Assembly (NCBI RefSeq): GCF_010725885.1 | Contig: NZ_AP022600.1 | Span: 2,170,001-2,234,000 of the forward strand | Source of the DNA: Mycolicibacterium tokaiense | GTDB lineage: Bacteria; Actinomycetota; Actinomycetes; Mycobacteriales; Mycobacteriaceae | DNA: 64,000 nt | Direction: 5' to 3' | Shown: one piece after another, positions 15,771 to 24,481 of the stretch | Numbering within the stretch: position 1 is the stretch's first letter | How the letters are laid out: every line of letters starts with the position of its first letter | Notes under the pieces: model-generated | Databases searched by the model: none | What the model was told of the DNA's origin: nothing | Seen by the model: the letters and a program-made list of their open reading frames with translations, nothing else | Made by a program: the position numbers and the translations under genes

Positions 15771-16672
15771 GCAAAACTGCTGTGCAGCTTCCCCGGGACT
15801 TCGACGTCCACACTGTGACGCCCTCCACGGAGGAACTGTTGCGGTGGGCGGCGGCAGTCCGAGACTTCTCGCCGATCCATTTCGATGCCGATGTCGCCCG
15901 CGCCCGAGGATTCGAAAGGCCGGTGGTGCACGGACCGTGGAAGGCTGCGGTCTTGCGTGGCCTCCTGCAGGGTTGGCTCGGCCCGAACGCGCAGATCGAA
16001 AGCTTCTCGGCCCGTTACCTCCGGCCCGACAGTGTGGGTCAGCCATTACATTTCGGAGGACAGTTGACCGAGGTGACGGTACGTCCAACGGGCACCGAGG
16101 AGCTGCGTTGCACGGTGTGGACTCGCGACAGTGAGGGTCGCGTCAGCGTGGAGGGCGAATGCGTGGCCGAGGTCAACCCGGCGGTCGGAGACCGGCTTCC
16201 CCTCGAAAGGCTGCGTGCTGCTGTCAAACTCGGTGAGGACGCGGGAACATTTGTTTACCGGGTCGAGAGCAATGACGTCGAGCACTTCCTGGAGGCCATC
16301 GGCTCGAGGTCGCTGGACCACGACCCATCACAGATTCCGACCATCGCGCCGGCAACGTACTTCGCCGCACTGGATCCCGTGGAACGTCGCAACCTCGATC
16401 TCGACAGTTTCCTACAGGACCTGCCATACCCCAAAACCGGCGGCGGCAACGCATTCAACGAAGTCGAGTACGAACGGCCGATCCGCGTAGGCGAGGTCAT
16501 CGCGGTCACCACCCGCTACACCGAGGTCTACGAGAAGGTCGGATCGCGGGGAACATTGTTGTTTCGAACGCGCATCAACGAAATGCGCGACACAGCAGGT
16601 GAACTCGTGGCGACAAGCCGGTGCGGACATGTCCTGAGCTTCCGTCTACCCGGAGAAGGGGATGCCAGATGA
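15767..16672 (+). CDS. Two-domain hotdog (MaoC-FAS1-like) hydratase/dehydratase
   Basis: 301 residues. The N-terminal half is a MaoC domain with the catalytic pair D33 and H38 in RDFSPIHFD and the GFERPVVHGPWKAA segment. The C-terminal half (about 160-295) resembles the FAS1-like N-type hotdog (VESNDVEHFLEAIGSRSLDHDP, VEYERPIRVGEVIAV, ELVATSRC). The domain order is the reverse of the more common fusion. It probably hydrates or dehydrates an enoyl-type CoA ester. ATGA overlaps at both ends place it between two other hotdog genes. Confidence 0.8.
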   Translation: MSKTAVQLPRDFDVHTVTPSTEELLRWAAAVRDFSPIHFDADVARARGFERPVVHGPWKAAVLRGLLQGWLGPNAQIESFSARYLRPDSVGQPLHFGGQLTEVTVRPTGTEELRCTVWTRDSEGRVSVEGECVAEVNPAVGDRLPLERLRAAVKLGEDAGTFVYRVESNDVEHFLEAIGSRSLDHDPSQIPTIAPATYFAALDPVERRNLDLDSFLQDLPYPKTGGGNAFNEVEYERPIRVGEVIAVTTRYTEVYEKVGSRGTLLFRTRINEMRDTAGELVATSRCGHVLSFRLPGEGDAR

Positions 16673-17145
16673 TCACCGAGCGACACACCGGTGTCAGCAT
16701 CGGCGCCGAGCTGCCGGCCAAGGTGCACACCACCACGGCAGCCCAGCTCGTGCGTTATGCGGCCGCCGCCCAGGACTTCTCGGGTATCCACTACGACGTG
16801 GAATACGCACGGCGTCGCGGCTTTCCCGGCGTCATCGTCCACGGCCTGCTCAAAGCCGCCTTCCTGGCCGAACTCGGGCAAGCCTGGGCAGGCGAGGAGG
16901 CGTGGTTCCGCTCCTTCAAAGCCAGATACACCGGAACCGACCTCGTCGGAGCGCCCATTGTCTGTCGAGGACGCGTGACGAGCGTCGACGACGAGCTCGA
17001 CCGGGTGGGGCTGGAGCTGTGGACCGAAAACGTCGAGGGCCGTACCACCACGACGGCCACTGGAGTCATTCAGCTCTCCTCTCGGACAGATCTGCCCGAG
17101 CAGGGGCAGACCGACACAGCCACGAATGCTCACCATGACCACTGA
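16669..17145 (+). CDS. MaoC-family dehydratase
   Basis: 158 residues, single MaoC hotdog. The catalytic motif is D36 and H41 in QDFSGIHYD, followed by RRGFPGVIVHGLLKAA, the CoA-tunnel helix. It is clearly related to the N-terminal half of the preceding protein, so the pair may have arisen by duplication. ATGA overlap with the upstream gene, with GGAGAAGGGG just before the start. The last 20 residues are polar and His-rich and look like a tail. Probable (R)-specific enoyl-CoA hydratase or dehydratase on the pathway CoA ester. Confidence 0.85.
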   Translation: MITERHTGVSIGAELPAKVHTTTAAQLVRYAAAAQDFSGIHYDVEYARRRGFPGVIVHGLLKAAFLAELGQAWAGEEAWFRSFKARYTGTDLVGAPIVCRGRVTSVDDELDRVGLELWTENVEGRTTTTATGVIQLSSRTDLPEQGQTDTATNAHHDH

Positions 17146-17185
17146 AATCGAAGGCACCAACCAGGCACAGGAGGCGCAGCGCGTA

Positions 17186-17980
17186 ATGCCAGAAGCGAAG
17201 AGGTTCGCCGGTGATCCGATTCTCATCACGGGCGGCACAGGAGGCATGGGCGCGGCGATGGCACGCCGGTTCGCATCGTCGGGCGCACGAGTGGCCATCG
17301 TCGACCTTGCACCGGATGCGGTCACCCGGGTGGCGGCCGATCTGCGCCAAGAGGGCCACGAGATCATCGGCGTCGCAGCGGACACCACCGACGAGGACTC
17401 CATGCAGGCCGCCGTCGCGGCGACGGTGCAATCGTTCGGCAGCCTGCGCGGCCTCGTCACTGCGGCAGGAGTTCGGCAGACCGCAGCCAGCTTCGACCAG
17501 CTGAGCCTCGCAACCTGGCAGAACATATTCGACGTCAACGTCACCGGTACCTTCGTCGCGATCCGGGCCGCTGCGGCCGCACTGATCGAGAGCCGGGGTT
17601 CGATCGTGACCGTGTCCTCGGTGACCGCTCTCGGTGCGCGGATGAATCAATCAGCCTATGCCACCAGCAAAGCAGCAGTACTCAACCTGACCCGGCAGAT
17701 AGCACTCGAACTCTCGTCGAAGGGCGTTCGCGTCAACTGCCTGTGCCCCGGGGTGACGTCCACACCGATGATCGAACAGGCTATCCGTACCGACGGCCCG
17801 AACCTACTCGTCGAGAAGCTACAGGGATCACTCGAACAGTTCCGGCCCGGTATTCCCCTGGGGCGTCTCGCCGAGGCCGAAGAACAGGCCATAGCAGCCG
17901 AATTCCTACTCTCCTCCGATTCCTCGTTCATCACCGGTGCGGGCCTACCCGTTGACGGTGGCGTATCGATGCTGGGATGA
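17186..17980 (+). CDS. Short-chain dehydrogenase/reductase
   Basis: 264 residues, NAD(P)-dependent oxidoreductase of the classical SDR family. Cofactor motif ITGGTGGMG near the N-terminus, structural NVTG, catalytic Ser in VTVSSVTALG, and Tyr/Lys in SAYATSKAA. The C-terminus GAGLPVDGGVSMLG is typical. I use the ATG at 17186 because AGGAGG lies 11 bases upstream and it gives the normal family length; the frame is open to 17126, overlapping the previous gene. Expected role is oxidation of the 3-hydroxyacyl intermediate made by the hydratases. Its stop lies four bases before the ABC permease start. Confidence 0.88.
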   Translation: MPEAKRFAGDPILITGGTGGMGAAMARRFASSGARVAIVDLAPDAVTRVAADLRQEGHEIIGVAADTTDEDSMQAAVAATVQSFGSLRGLVTAAGVRQTAASFDQLSLATWQNIFDVNVTGTFVAIRAAAAALIESRGSIVTVSSVTALGARMNQSAYATSKAAVLNLTRQIALELSSKGVRVNCLCPGVTSTPMIEQAIRTDGPNLLVEKLQGSLEQFRPGIPLGRLAEAEEQAIAAEFLLSSDSSFITGAGLPVDGGVSMLG

Positions 17981-17984
17981 CGCG

Positions 17985-18884
17985 ATGACTGCTCTGGCCC
18001 GAGTGGGGCGTTTCGCCTGGACCCACAAGCTGACCACCGTTGCCATGATCGTCCTCGGGGTGGCGATCGTGAGCGCGGTGTTCGCGCATCAGCTGGCCCC
18101 CTTCGATCCGTACGCACAGGATCTGTCCCTGCGCAACATGCCGCCTCTGACGTCTTCTGCCGGCGGAGTCCACATCCTGGGCACGGATGCGCTGGGTCGT
18201 GACGAGTTGTCCAGATTGATGCTCGGAGCGCAGATCTCGATGGCGGTGGGTATTGCCAGTGTCATCGTGTCCGGATTGATCGGAACCTTCATCGGGCTGA
18301 TCGCCGGCTACTATCGCGGCTGGTTCGACGATGTGGTGATGCGCTTCGTCGACCTGCAGATGAGTGTGCCCTCGCTTCTGATCGCGCTCCTGGTTCTCTA
18401 CCTCGCCGGCCCCAGCTTCCTCAACGTGGTTTTGGTGCTGGCCGTGACCCGGTGGATGGTCTATGCGCGCGTCGCCCGAGGATTGATGCTCTCGATGCGT
18501 GAGGTCCTCTTCGTCGAGGCATCACGGGCGCTCGGGGCATCGAACTTCAGAATCATCGTCAAACACCTCCTGCCCAATCTGGCGGCACCCATCATGGTGC
18601 TGGCCACGCTCGAGTTGGCGGTGATGATGCTGACTGAGGCTTCGCTGAGCTTCCTGGGCCTGGGGATCCAGCCGCCGGAGTCATCCTGGGGATTGATGCT
18701 CGCGGAAGGCCGTGAATACCTGACTTCGGCACCCTGGTTGGTGGCCGTCCCGGGTCTGGCCATCCTGTTCACCGCATTGAGCGTCAACATCATCGCCACG
18801 TGGTTGCGCAGTCGTTCCACGCAGGCGACGTACTCCCGTGGTGGTTCCGCCCACTCGACCGAGAGGTCCTCCAGTGCCACGTGA
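17985..18884 (+). CDS. Opp/Dpp-type ABC transporter permease (DppC family)
   Basis: 299 residues, inner-membrane permease of the peptide/nickel/opine class. Features: N-terminal membrane helix, periplasmic segment with GTDALGRDELSRLMLGA (family signature), five further helices and the EAA loop VEASRALGASNFRIIVKHLLPN that docks the ATPase. Start ATG at 17985 is in frame and four bases after the SDR stop. The C-terminal tail after the last helix is Ser/Arg-rich. Its partner permease is 5.6 kb downstream at 24482, so the importer genes are interleaved with enzyme genes in one operon. Confidence 0.92.
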   Translation: MTALARVGRFAWTHKLTTVAMIVLGVAIVSAVFAHQLAPFDPYAQDLSLRNMPPLTSSAGGVHILGTDALGRDELSRLMLGAQISMAVGIASVIVSGLIGTFIGLIAGYYRGWFDDVVMRFVDLQMSVPSLLIALLVLYLAGPSFLNVVLVLAVTRWMVYARVARGLMLSMREVLFVEASRALGASNFRIIVKHLLPNLAAPIMVLATLELAVMMLTEASLSFLGLGIQPPESSWGLMLAEGREYLTSAPWLVAVPGLAILFTALSVNIIATWLRSRSTQATYSRGGSAHSTERSSSAT

Positions 18885-20127
18885 TGACACCTCACCGACC
18901 ACCGCGCCGGGCCCACTCGACGGCATCGTCGTCGTGGACTTCACCGAACGCGTCCAGGGTCCATACGCCACGCAGATGCTCGGGGATTTCGGGGCCGACG
19001 TCATCAAGATCGAACGTCCGTCTGCGCTGACCCCTGATGGGCGACCTGATGAGCGCTACACCACCGCGGACGGCGCCACCCCGACCTCGCTGTACCGCGC
19101 CACCTTCCTGGCCAACAATCGCAACAAGCGCTCCTTCGCAGTCGATCTGAAGTCCGGCGAAGGTGTCGCCGCGGTCCGGACGCTGATACGCGATGCGGAC
19201 GTGGTGTACGAGAACTTCCGGCCCGGCGTGATGGACCGGCTCGGCCTGGGTTACCAGCACTGCCGCGAGGTGAACCCCGGAATCGTCTACGTGTCGGCGT
19301 CGGGTTACGGCCCGGACGGTCCTCGCGTGGCCAAGCCGGGACAGGACGTGCTCATCCAGGCCATGAGCGGGATGGGTGCGGCGAACGAGTCATCCTCCGG
19401 CAGGCCGACACCGATCGGCATGTCCATCACCGACATCCTCGGGGGCCTCAATGGCGCCGCTGCACTCCTGGCGGCGCTGGTGCACCGGGAACGTACCGGC
19501 GAGGGGCAGCAACTGTGGGTCGACCTGCTCGGCGGAGCCTTCGCCGCGCTGGGGGAGCACCTGGTCCATCTGCTCAACAACGACGCCCCAGAACCGGCCA
19601 GGCTCACCGAGATGCACGGCCACGGCTACATCGCTCCGCCCTATGGCTTCTACGCGACCAAGGACGGCTACCTAGCGCTCTCCAGCGGCGCCCAGATTCC
19701 GCGGATCTGCGGACTCATCGGTATCCCGGACCTGTCGATGGATGCCCGATTCGACAGCTACGACAAGCGTTTGGCCAACCAAGAGGAATTCGAGGCGCTC
19801 ATCGAGGAGGCCTTGCAGGCTCGGACCACCGAGGAATGGCTGTCCGTCATGGAGCCGGCCGACATTTTCGCCGCCCGGGTCAACACCCTGCAGGAGGCGG
19901 TGCGGGAACCCCAGGTGTCGGCCACCGACCGGATCGTGACTGTAGCCGGCCCACACGGGCCGATCCAGCTGATCGGGCCGGTGGCCCGATTCTCCCGTAC
20001 TCCGGCAGCGGTACGGCTTGCTCCACCACAGCACGGTGAGCACACCGACGAAATCATGAGCGAACTACGGCAGCGCAGTTCTGCCGTGGCTGGCGCCACC
20101 ACTCAGACGGAAGGGACACCTGGGTGA
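18874..20127 (+). CDS. Class III (CaiB/BaiF) CoA-transferase, copy 1
   Basis: 417 residues. Transfers CoA from a donor such as succinyl-CoA to a carboxylic acid. Signatures: VVDFTERVQGPYATQMLGDFGADVIKIE at the N-terminus, NNRNKRSFAVDLKSGEG, YENFRPGVMDRLGLGY, and the catalytic Asp158 in KPGQDVLIQAMSG. GTG start at 18874 with GAGAGG 7 bases upstream; it overlaps the permease stop by 11 bases, and its own stop overlaps the next GTG (GTGA). Two paralogues lie at 25601 and 26843. The acceptor acid is unknown, but the transferase sits in the same transcript as an importer. Confidence 0.92.
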   Translation: MPRDDTSPTTAPGPLDGIVVVDFTERVQGPYATQMLGDFGADVIKIERPSALTPDGRPDERYTTADGATPTSLYRATFLANNRNKRSFAVDLKSGEGVAAVRTLIRDADVVYENFRPGVMDRLGLGYQHCREVNPGIVYVSASGYGPDGPRVAKPGQDVLIQAMSGMGAANESSSGRPTPIGMSITDILGGLNGAAALLAALVHRERTGEGQQLWVDLLGGAFAALGEHLVHLLNNDAPEPARLTEMHGHGYIAPPYGFYATKDGYLALSSGAQIPRICGLIGIPDLSMDARFDSYDKRLANQEEFEALIEEALQARTTEEWLSVMEPADIFAARVNTLQEAVREPQVSATDRIVTVAGPHGPIQLIGPVARFSRTPAAVRLAPPQHGEHTDEIMSELRQRSSAVAGATTQTEGTPG

Positions 20128-21161
20128 CGACCGCGATGACAAACCCGAATCTGCGCGAGACAACCGCGTCCGGCAACAAGCTGCTCGAAGTGGAAGACCT
20201 GACGATATCTTTCGCCACACCGAACGGCAGAGTGCGCGCCGTCAACGGCATGACGTTCTCCGTGGCCCCCCGCGAACGGGTGGCGATCGTCGGCGAGTCA
20301 GGATCAGGAAAGTCGGTGACCGCGCAGTCCCTGCTCGGGCTCCTCCCGTCGGCCACCATCGACGGCAGCATCAAGTTCGATGGCCAGGATGTGCTGACCA
20401 TGCCTGCTGCCCGACTACGCGAGCTGCGTGGCTGGGAGATGTCCTATGTCTTCCAGGATCCGCTGTCGTCACTCGATCCTGTCCGGACGATCGGTGATCA
20501 GGTGAGCCAAACCCTGCGTCTGCGTGGTATCAGCCGCAAGGTGGCCAAGGCGCGGGCACTGGAAGCGTTGGCCGATGTGGGCATCCCCGAGCCCGCCCGG
20601 CGTTACAACGAGTACCCGCACCAGTTTTCCGGCGGCATGCGCCAACGGGTGATGATCGCAATGGCCCTGATCGGTGAACCTCGCCTGATCGTCGCCGACG
20701 AGCCCACCACCGCGCTCGACGTCCGGGTGCAGGCGAAGATCATCGACCTGCTGTACACCCTTACCGAAGAGCGTGGCGTCGCAGTCGTGTTCATCACCCA
20801 TGACCTCGGCATCGTGGCGGGCTTCGCCGATCGGGTCATGGTGATGTATGCCGGCAGAGTGGTCGAGAGCTGTGCTACCGACGAGCTCTATTACCGATCC
20901 ATCAACCCGTACACCTTGGGTCTGTTGCAGTCGCTGCCCCGAATCACCGGTGACATCCCGACCGAGCTGGCCACCATCGGTGGTCGACCTCCGTCACCGA
21001 CGGATCACCTCACGGGCTGCGCGTTTCACCCGCGCTGCAGTTATGTCGAAGACCGCTGCCGCACGGAGCAACCCGCACTGTTGACCCCGGCGAACGGTAA
21101 TCACCCCAGTGCGTGTCATCGCTCAGAATGGCTCGCCGAGAAGCCAGGGGTTCTGCGATGA
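20124..21161 (+). CDS. Opp/Dpp-type ABC transporter ATPase (OppD-like)
   Basis: 345 residues. Walker A GESGSGKSVTAQ, Q-loop FQDPLSSLDP, signature FSGGMRQRVMIAMAL, Walker B LIVADEPTTALDV, H-loop ITHDLG. The C-terminal oligopeptide-type extension has the four cysteines expected for an Fe-S-like or zinc cluster (CAFHPRCSYVEDRC, then C in SACHRS). It energises import together with the OppF-like protein. GTG start within a GTGA overlap; the stop overlaps the next ATG. Confidence 0.93.
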   Translation: MTTAMTNPNLRETTASGNKLLEVEDLTISFATPNGRVRAVNGMTFSVAPRERVAIVGESGSGKSVTAQSLLGLLPSATIDGSIKFDGQDVLTMPAARLRELRGWEMSYVFQDPLSSLDPVRTIGDQVSQTLRLRGISRKVAKARALEALADVGIPEPARRYNEYPHQFSGGMRQRVMIAMALIGEPRLIVADEPTTALDVRVQAKIIDLLYTLTEERGVAVVFITHDLGIVAGFADRVMVMYAGRVVESCATDELYYRSINPYTLGLLQSLPRITGDIPTELATIGGRPPSPTDHLTGCAFHPRCSYVEDRCRTEQPALLTPANGNHPSACHRSEWLAEKPGVLR

Positions 21162-22006
21162 GCGAGGTGATGCTGGAGGTGCGGAACCTCGTCAAGGAGT
21201 TCGGTGTCGGTCGCCACACGACACGTGTGCTCGATGACGTGAACCTCACGGTACACCGCGGCGAAACCGTAGGACTGGTGGGTGAATCCGGCTCAGGCAA
21301 GTCCACCACCGCCCGTTGTGCGCTCCGGCTCATCGAACCCACGAGCGGGTCGGTGCGGTTCGAGGGAGCAGAGGTTCTCGACTTCAACCGCCGCAAGCTC
21401 AAGGAATACCGGTCGCAGGTTCAGATGGTCTTCCAGGATCCGTACTCGTCGCTAGATCCTCGGATGTATGTCGAAGAGATCGTCGCCGAGGGTATTCGGA
21501 TCCACCGGCCCGGGATGAAGCGCGACGCGATTCGTGACGAAGTGGTCGAACTGCTGGAATTGGTCGGATTGCGGCCTGAGCATCTGGAACGGCGGCCCGC
21601 CGCCTTCTCTGGGGGACAGCGGCAGCGAATCGGCATCGCACGGGCATTGGCGGTCAAGCCGAGGCTGCTGGTCTGCGATGAACCGGTGGCCTCTCTGGAC
21701 GTGTCGATCCAGGCGCAGATCCTCAACCTCTTCGCTGACCTCAGGAAGCGACTCGGACTGACCATGCTCTTCATTGCTCACGATCTGGCCACCGTGCGGC
21801 ATCTCTGCGACCACATCGTCGTCATGCAATCCGGGCAGGTCAGGGAGAGCGGTACCCGGGAGCAGGTGTACGGCGCCCCCGCGGACCCCTACACCATCGC
21901 GCTCATGGAGGCTGTGCCCGAACCCGATCCCATTGCCGCCAGGAAGCATTCGGCAGACAGGCGAGCGGCCGCCCGCGCGGTCGCCGACAACGGGGTGTCG
22001 GCATGA
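21158..22006 (+). CDS. Opp/Dpp-type ABC transporter ATPase (OppF-like)
   Basis: 282 residues. Walker A GESGSGKSTTARC, FQDPYSSLDPRM, signature FSGGQRQRIGIARAL, Walker B LLVCDEPVASLDV, IAHDLATV. Start ATG at 21158 in an ATGA overlap with the OppD-like gene; the open frame reaches 21113 but that part is out-of-frame OppD sequence. The usual C-terminal cysteine extension is short here, replaced by an Ala/Arg-rich tail. It is coupled to the enoyl-CoA hydratase by another ATGA. Confidence 0.93.
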   Translation: MSEVMLEVRNLVKEFGVGRHTTRVLDDVNLTVHRGETVGLVGESGSGKSTTARCALRLIEPTSGSVRFEGAEVLDFNRRKLKEYRSQVQMVFQDPYSSLDPRMYVEEIVAEGIRIHRPGMKRDAIRDEVVELLELVGLRPEHLERRPAAFSGGQRQRIGIARALAVKPRLLVCDEPVASLDVSIQAQILNLFADLRKRLGLTMLFIAHDLATVRHLCDHIVVMQSGQVRESGTREQVYGAPADPYTIALMEAVPEPDPIAARKHSADRRAAARAVADNGVSA

Positions 22007-22782
22007 CAAGTGACGGAACTCCCGGTACAGAGGTGGGCGAGGATCGCGTCGCGGTCATCACCCTGCGCCGACCCGAGGTCCTCAACGCCCTCGATTCGTC
22101 CTGCCATCGTGCTATCGGCCGAGCAATTGTCGAGCTCGAGCGCAACGACCGGGTGGGGGCCATCGTGATCGCCGGTCAGGGAAGGGCATTCTGCTCGGGC
22201 TCCGACCTTTCCGAGATCGGTCAGCTCACCGGACAGGCCGAACAAGATTACGTCGCACTTGATTTCGCCACCAAGAACCGTATCGCCGGATGCATCAAAC
22301 CGGTGATAGCCGCTGTCCATGGTTATTGCGTGGGCGGTGGCCTGGAACTGGCGCTGGCCTGCGACTTCCGGGTGGCCGCGCAGGACGCGATCTTCATGCT
22401 GCCCGAGGTGACACTGGGCAGTCTGCCGGGATCCGGTGGTCTGCAACGACTTCCCCGTATTGTGGGGGTGGGCGTCGCCACTGACTGGATCCTGACCGGC
22501 CGTAAGGTCGATGCGCAGGAGGCGCACCGTCACGGACTGGTGGCGCGGTTGGTTCCCACCGGCGAACATCTCCTGGCTGCACGGCGTCTGGCCGCCGAAC
22601 TGGCCGGCAAGAGCGCGCTGGCGATGCGGTTGGCGAAGGTCGCGCTGACTCCTGAGCCACTCGCCGACCGCGGGATGGTAGCGGCCTTCCAGATGCTCGC
22701 CGGCGACGCCGGGCACCGGCAGCCGTCCTATTCCGCGGCCACCAAGAAGTTCGAAAAGAACCCCAGCGGCCGATCGGCCTAG
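22003..22782 (+). CDS. Enoyl-CoA hydratase/isomerase (crotonase) family protein
   Basis: 259 residues. Oxyanion-hole segments RAFCSGSDLSE and HGYCVGGGLELALACD, and both catalytic glutamates of classical hydratases: E115 (GGGLE) and E135 (LPEVTLG), 20 residues apart as in rat crotonase. It should therefore be able to hydrate an enoyl-CoA. ATG overlaps the OppF stop. Followed after about 48 bases by the substrate-binding lipoprotein gene. With the MaoC hydratases upstream the operon has two unrelated kinds of hydratase, suggesting two hydration steps or opposite stereochemistry. Confidence 0.9.
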   Translation: MTSDGTPGTEVGEDRVAVITLRRPEVLNALDSSCHRAIGRAIVELERNDRVGAIVIAGQGRAFCSGSDLSEIGQLTGQAEQDYVALDFATKNRIAGCIKPVIAAVHGYCVGGGLELALACDFRVAAQDAIFMLPEVTLGSLPGSGGLQRLPRIVGVGVATDWILTGRKVDAQEAHRHGLVARLVPTGEHLLAARRLAAELAGKSALAMRLAKVALTPEPLADRGMVAAFQMLAGDAGHRQPSYSAATKKFEKNPSGRSA

Positions 22783-22830
22783 TACTCGAGTCCGCCGGTG
22801 CGGCGGTCCGGAATCGAAGAGGAGAACGTG

Positions 22831-24408
22831 GTGTACGGATCCGAGGCAACGAAGTGGTTGCGACGACGGAGAACAGTGGGGCTCATCGGGGCGGTGATGT
22901 CAGTAGGTCTGGTCCTCTCCGGTTGCTCCGGTGGGGGCGGCGAGACGACATCGGGCACCCAGGTCACGGTGGCGCTACCGGAGGAACCCCGAACCCTTGC
23001 GAGCTGGAATGCCTACTCCAACGATGCCCATCCGGTTCTGCGGAACATCCAGGAGGCGTTGGTCAATCGTGACCCGAAGACCAACGAACTGGTCCCCGAA
23101 CTGGCACTGGAGTGGACCCAAATCGATCCGTTGAACTGGCAGTTCACGCTGCGTCCCGATGTCACATTCACCGACGGAACCCCCTTCGACGCCGCCAACG
23201 CCGCCACCTCCATCAACTACGTCCTGGACCCCGGCAACGCTTTCGGTATGCGGACCTTCCTGGGACCCGATGTCGAGGCCAGCGCGGTGGATCAGTACAC
23301 CCTGAACCTCAGGACCGAGACACCGGACCCGATTCTGCCGACCCGGATGTATTTCGTCACCGTTCCCTCGTCCACGCAGATCACCGAAGGCCTCGACAGC
23401 TATGACACCGGCCCGATCGGTACCGGCCCCTACAAGCTGGCGGCCTGGGATCGGGGGCAACAGATCGTCCTGGAAGCCAACGACGACTGGTGGGGTAAGG
23501 ACGCCCCGGACGCCCACGGCACGCAAACCGTCACACGCGCCACGTATCTGTTCCGGACCGAGAGCGAGGTGCGCTCGGCCATGGTCGGTCAGGGCGAGGC
23601 GGATCTGGCCCCGAAGGTGACCGCCGAGCAGTGCGAGGTGGCGCCTAAGTGCGAGTCCACCCCGACCGTGGAGACCGTGATCCTACGCCTCGACACCAAG
23701 AACCCGGTTCTGTCGGACATCCGTGTGCGAGAGGCCATCTCGATGGCATTCGACAAGCAGCAGATCATGGATGACATCATGGGAGGTGGTGAGATCGTCG
23801 GCCAGATCGTTGGACCGTCCGCGGTCGGCTACGCCGACCTGCCGGCCTACCCCTACGATCCGGAGAGGGCCAAGGCGTTGATCGCGGAGGCCGAAGCCGA
23901 CGGGGTTGATGTGTCGATCCCCATCGAGGTGACCGCCCGCGAGGCCTACCCGACCCGCTCCAACGAGATCGTGCAGTTGATCGCCAACAGTCTCACCGCG
24001 ATCGGGCTGACCGGTGCACGAAGCGACACCAAAGAGGTCGGTTCCTTCCAGGAGCAGTGGGAGCTCGGTTACGACCAGATTCCTCCGCAGCGGGCGATGC
24101 TCGGTCTCATGCAGCACGGCCAGGAACTGATGGATTACTCCGGCAGCGTCGTCAGCTACTACGACTGCAATGGCAAGACCGCGGCCTACTGCGATCCGCA
24201 GCTGGGGGCAATGCTCGCCGATGCCAACGCCAAGATGGGGCAGGAACGTCAGGACGCACTCGCGGCGATCGCGGAGTATGTCTACAAGACGGTGCCCGTG
24301 GTACCGATCGGGTTGCCGAAGTTCAACTTTGCGCTCTCCGAGCGCCTGAACTGGATGCCGCGCCAGGACGGCTTCATTCTCCTCAAGGAAATGACCTTCA
24401 CCAACTGA
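22831..24408 (+). CDS. ABC transporter substrate-binding lipoprotein (SBP family 5)
   Basis: 525 residues, extracytoplasmic receptor of the Opp/Dpp importer. Signal peptide: basic start KWLRRRR, hydrophobic core, and lipobox LSGC with the lipidated Cys32. Family signatures include NIQEALVNRDPKTNELVPELALEW, FTLRPDVTFTDGTPFDAANA, YDTGPIGTGPYKL and LDTKNPVLSDIRVREAISMAFDKQQI. Start GTG at 22831 sits six bases after AAGAGGAG; GTG 22828 is too close. The mature protein has several cysteines (around 280-290 and near the C-terminus), unusual for this family. A stable hairpin follows the stop. Confidence 0.93.
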   Translation: MYGSEATKWLRRRRTVGLIGAVMSVGLVLSGCSGGGGETTSGTQVTVALPEEPRTLASWNAYSNDAHPVLRNIQEALVNRDPKTNELVPELALEWTQIDPLNWQFTLRPDVTFTDGTPFDAANAATSINYVLDPGNAFGMRTFLGPDVEASAVDQYTLNLRTETPDPILPTRMYFVTVPSSTQITEGLDSYDTGPIGTGPYKLAAWDRGQQIVLEANDDWWGKDAPDAHGTQTVTRATYLFRTESEVRSAMVGQGEADLAPKVTAEQCEVAPKCESTPTVETVILRLDTKNPVLSDIRVREAISMAFDKQQIMDDIMGGGEIVGQIVGPSAVGYADLPAYPYDPERAKALIAEAEADGVDVSIPIEVTAREAYPTRSNEIVQLIANSLTAIGLTGARSDTKEVGSFQEQWELGYDQIPPQRAMLGLMQHGQELMDYSGSVVSYYDCNGKTAAYCDPQLGAMLADANAKMGQERQDALAAIAEYVYKTVPVVPIGLPKFNFALSERLNWMPRQDGFILLKEMTFTN

Positions 24409-24413
24409 CCCAC

Positions 24414-24454
24414 CCGGGGGTACCGCGGGCGACCGGCCCCTGCGGTACCCCCGG
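24414..24454 (+). promoter_or_regulatory. Intra-operon hairpin after the binding-protein gene
   Basis: Perfect 13-bp stem (24414-24426 with 24442-24454, CCGGGGGTACCGC and its complement) around a 15-base loop, between the binding-protein stop and the DppB permease. There is no T tract, so it more likely stabilises the upstream mRNA or attenuates read-through than fully terminates. Such hairpins raise the ratio of binding protein to permease in other ABC operons. Confidence 0.7.
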
Positions 24455-24481
24455 AGCGGCGGATTCCTGAGAGGGGACGTC

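Noticed and set aside
22003..22782. Suspected loss of a catalytic glutamate in the enoyl-CoA hydratase (ATDWILTG)
   Set aside because: Re-aligning to crotonase showed that the two catalytic glutamates are those in GGGLE and LPEV (E115 and E135), 20 residues apart, and both are present.
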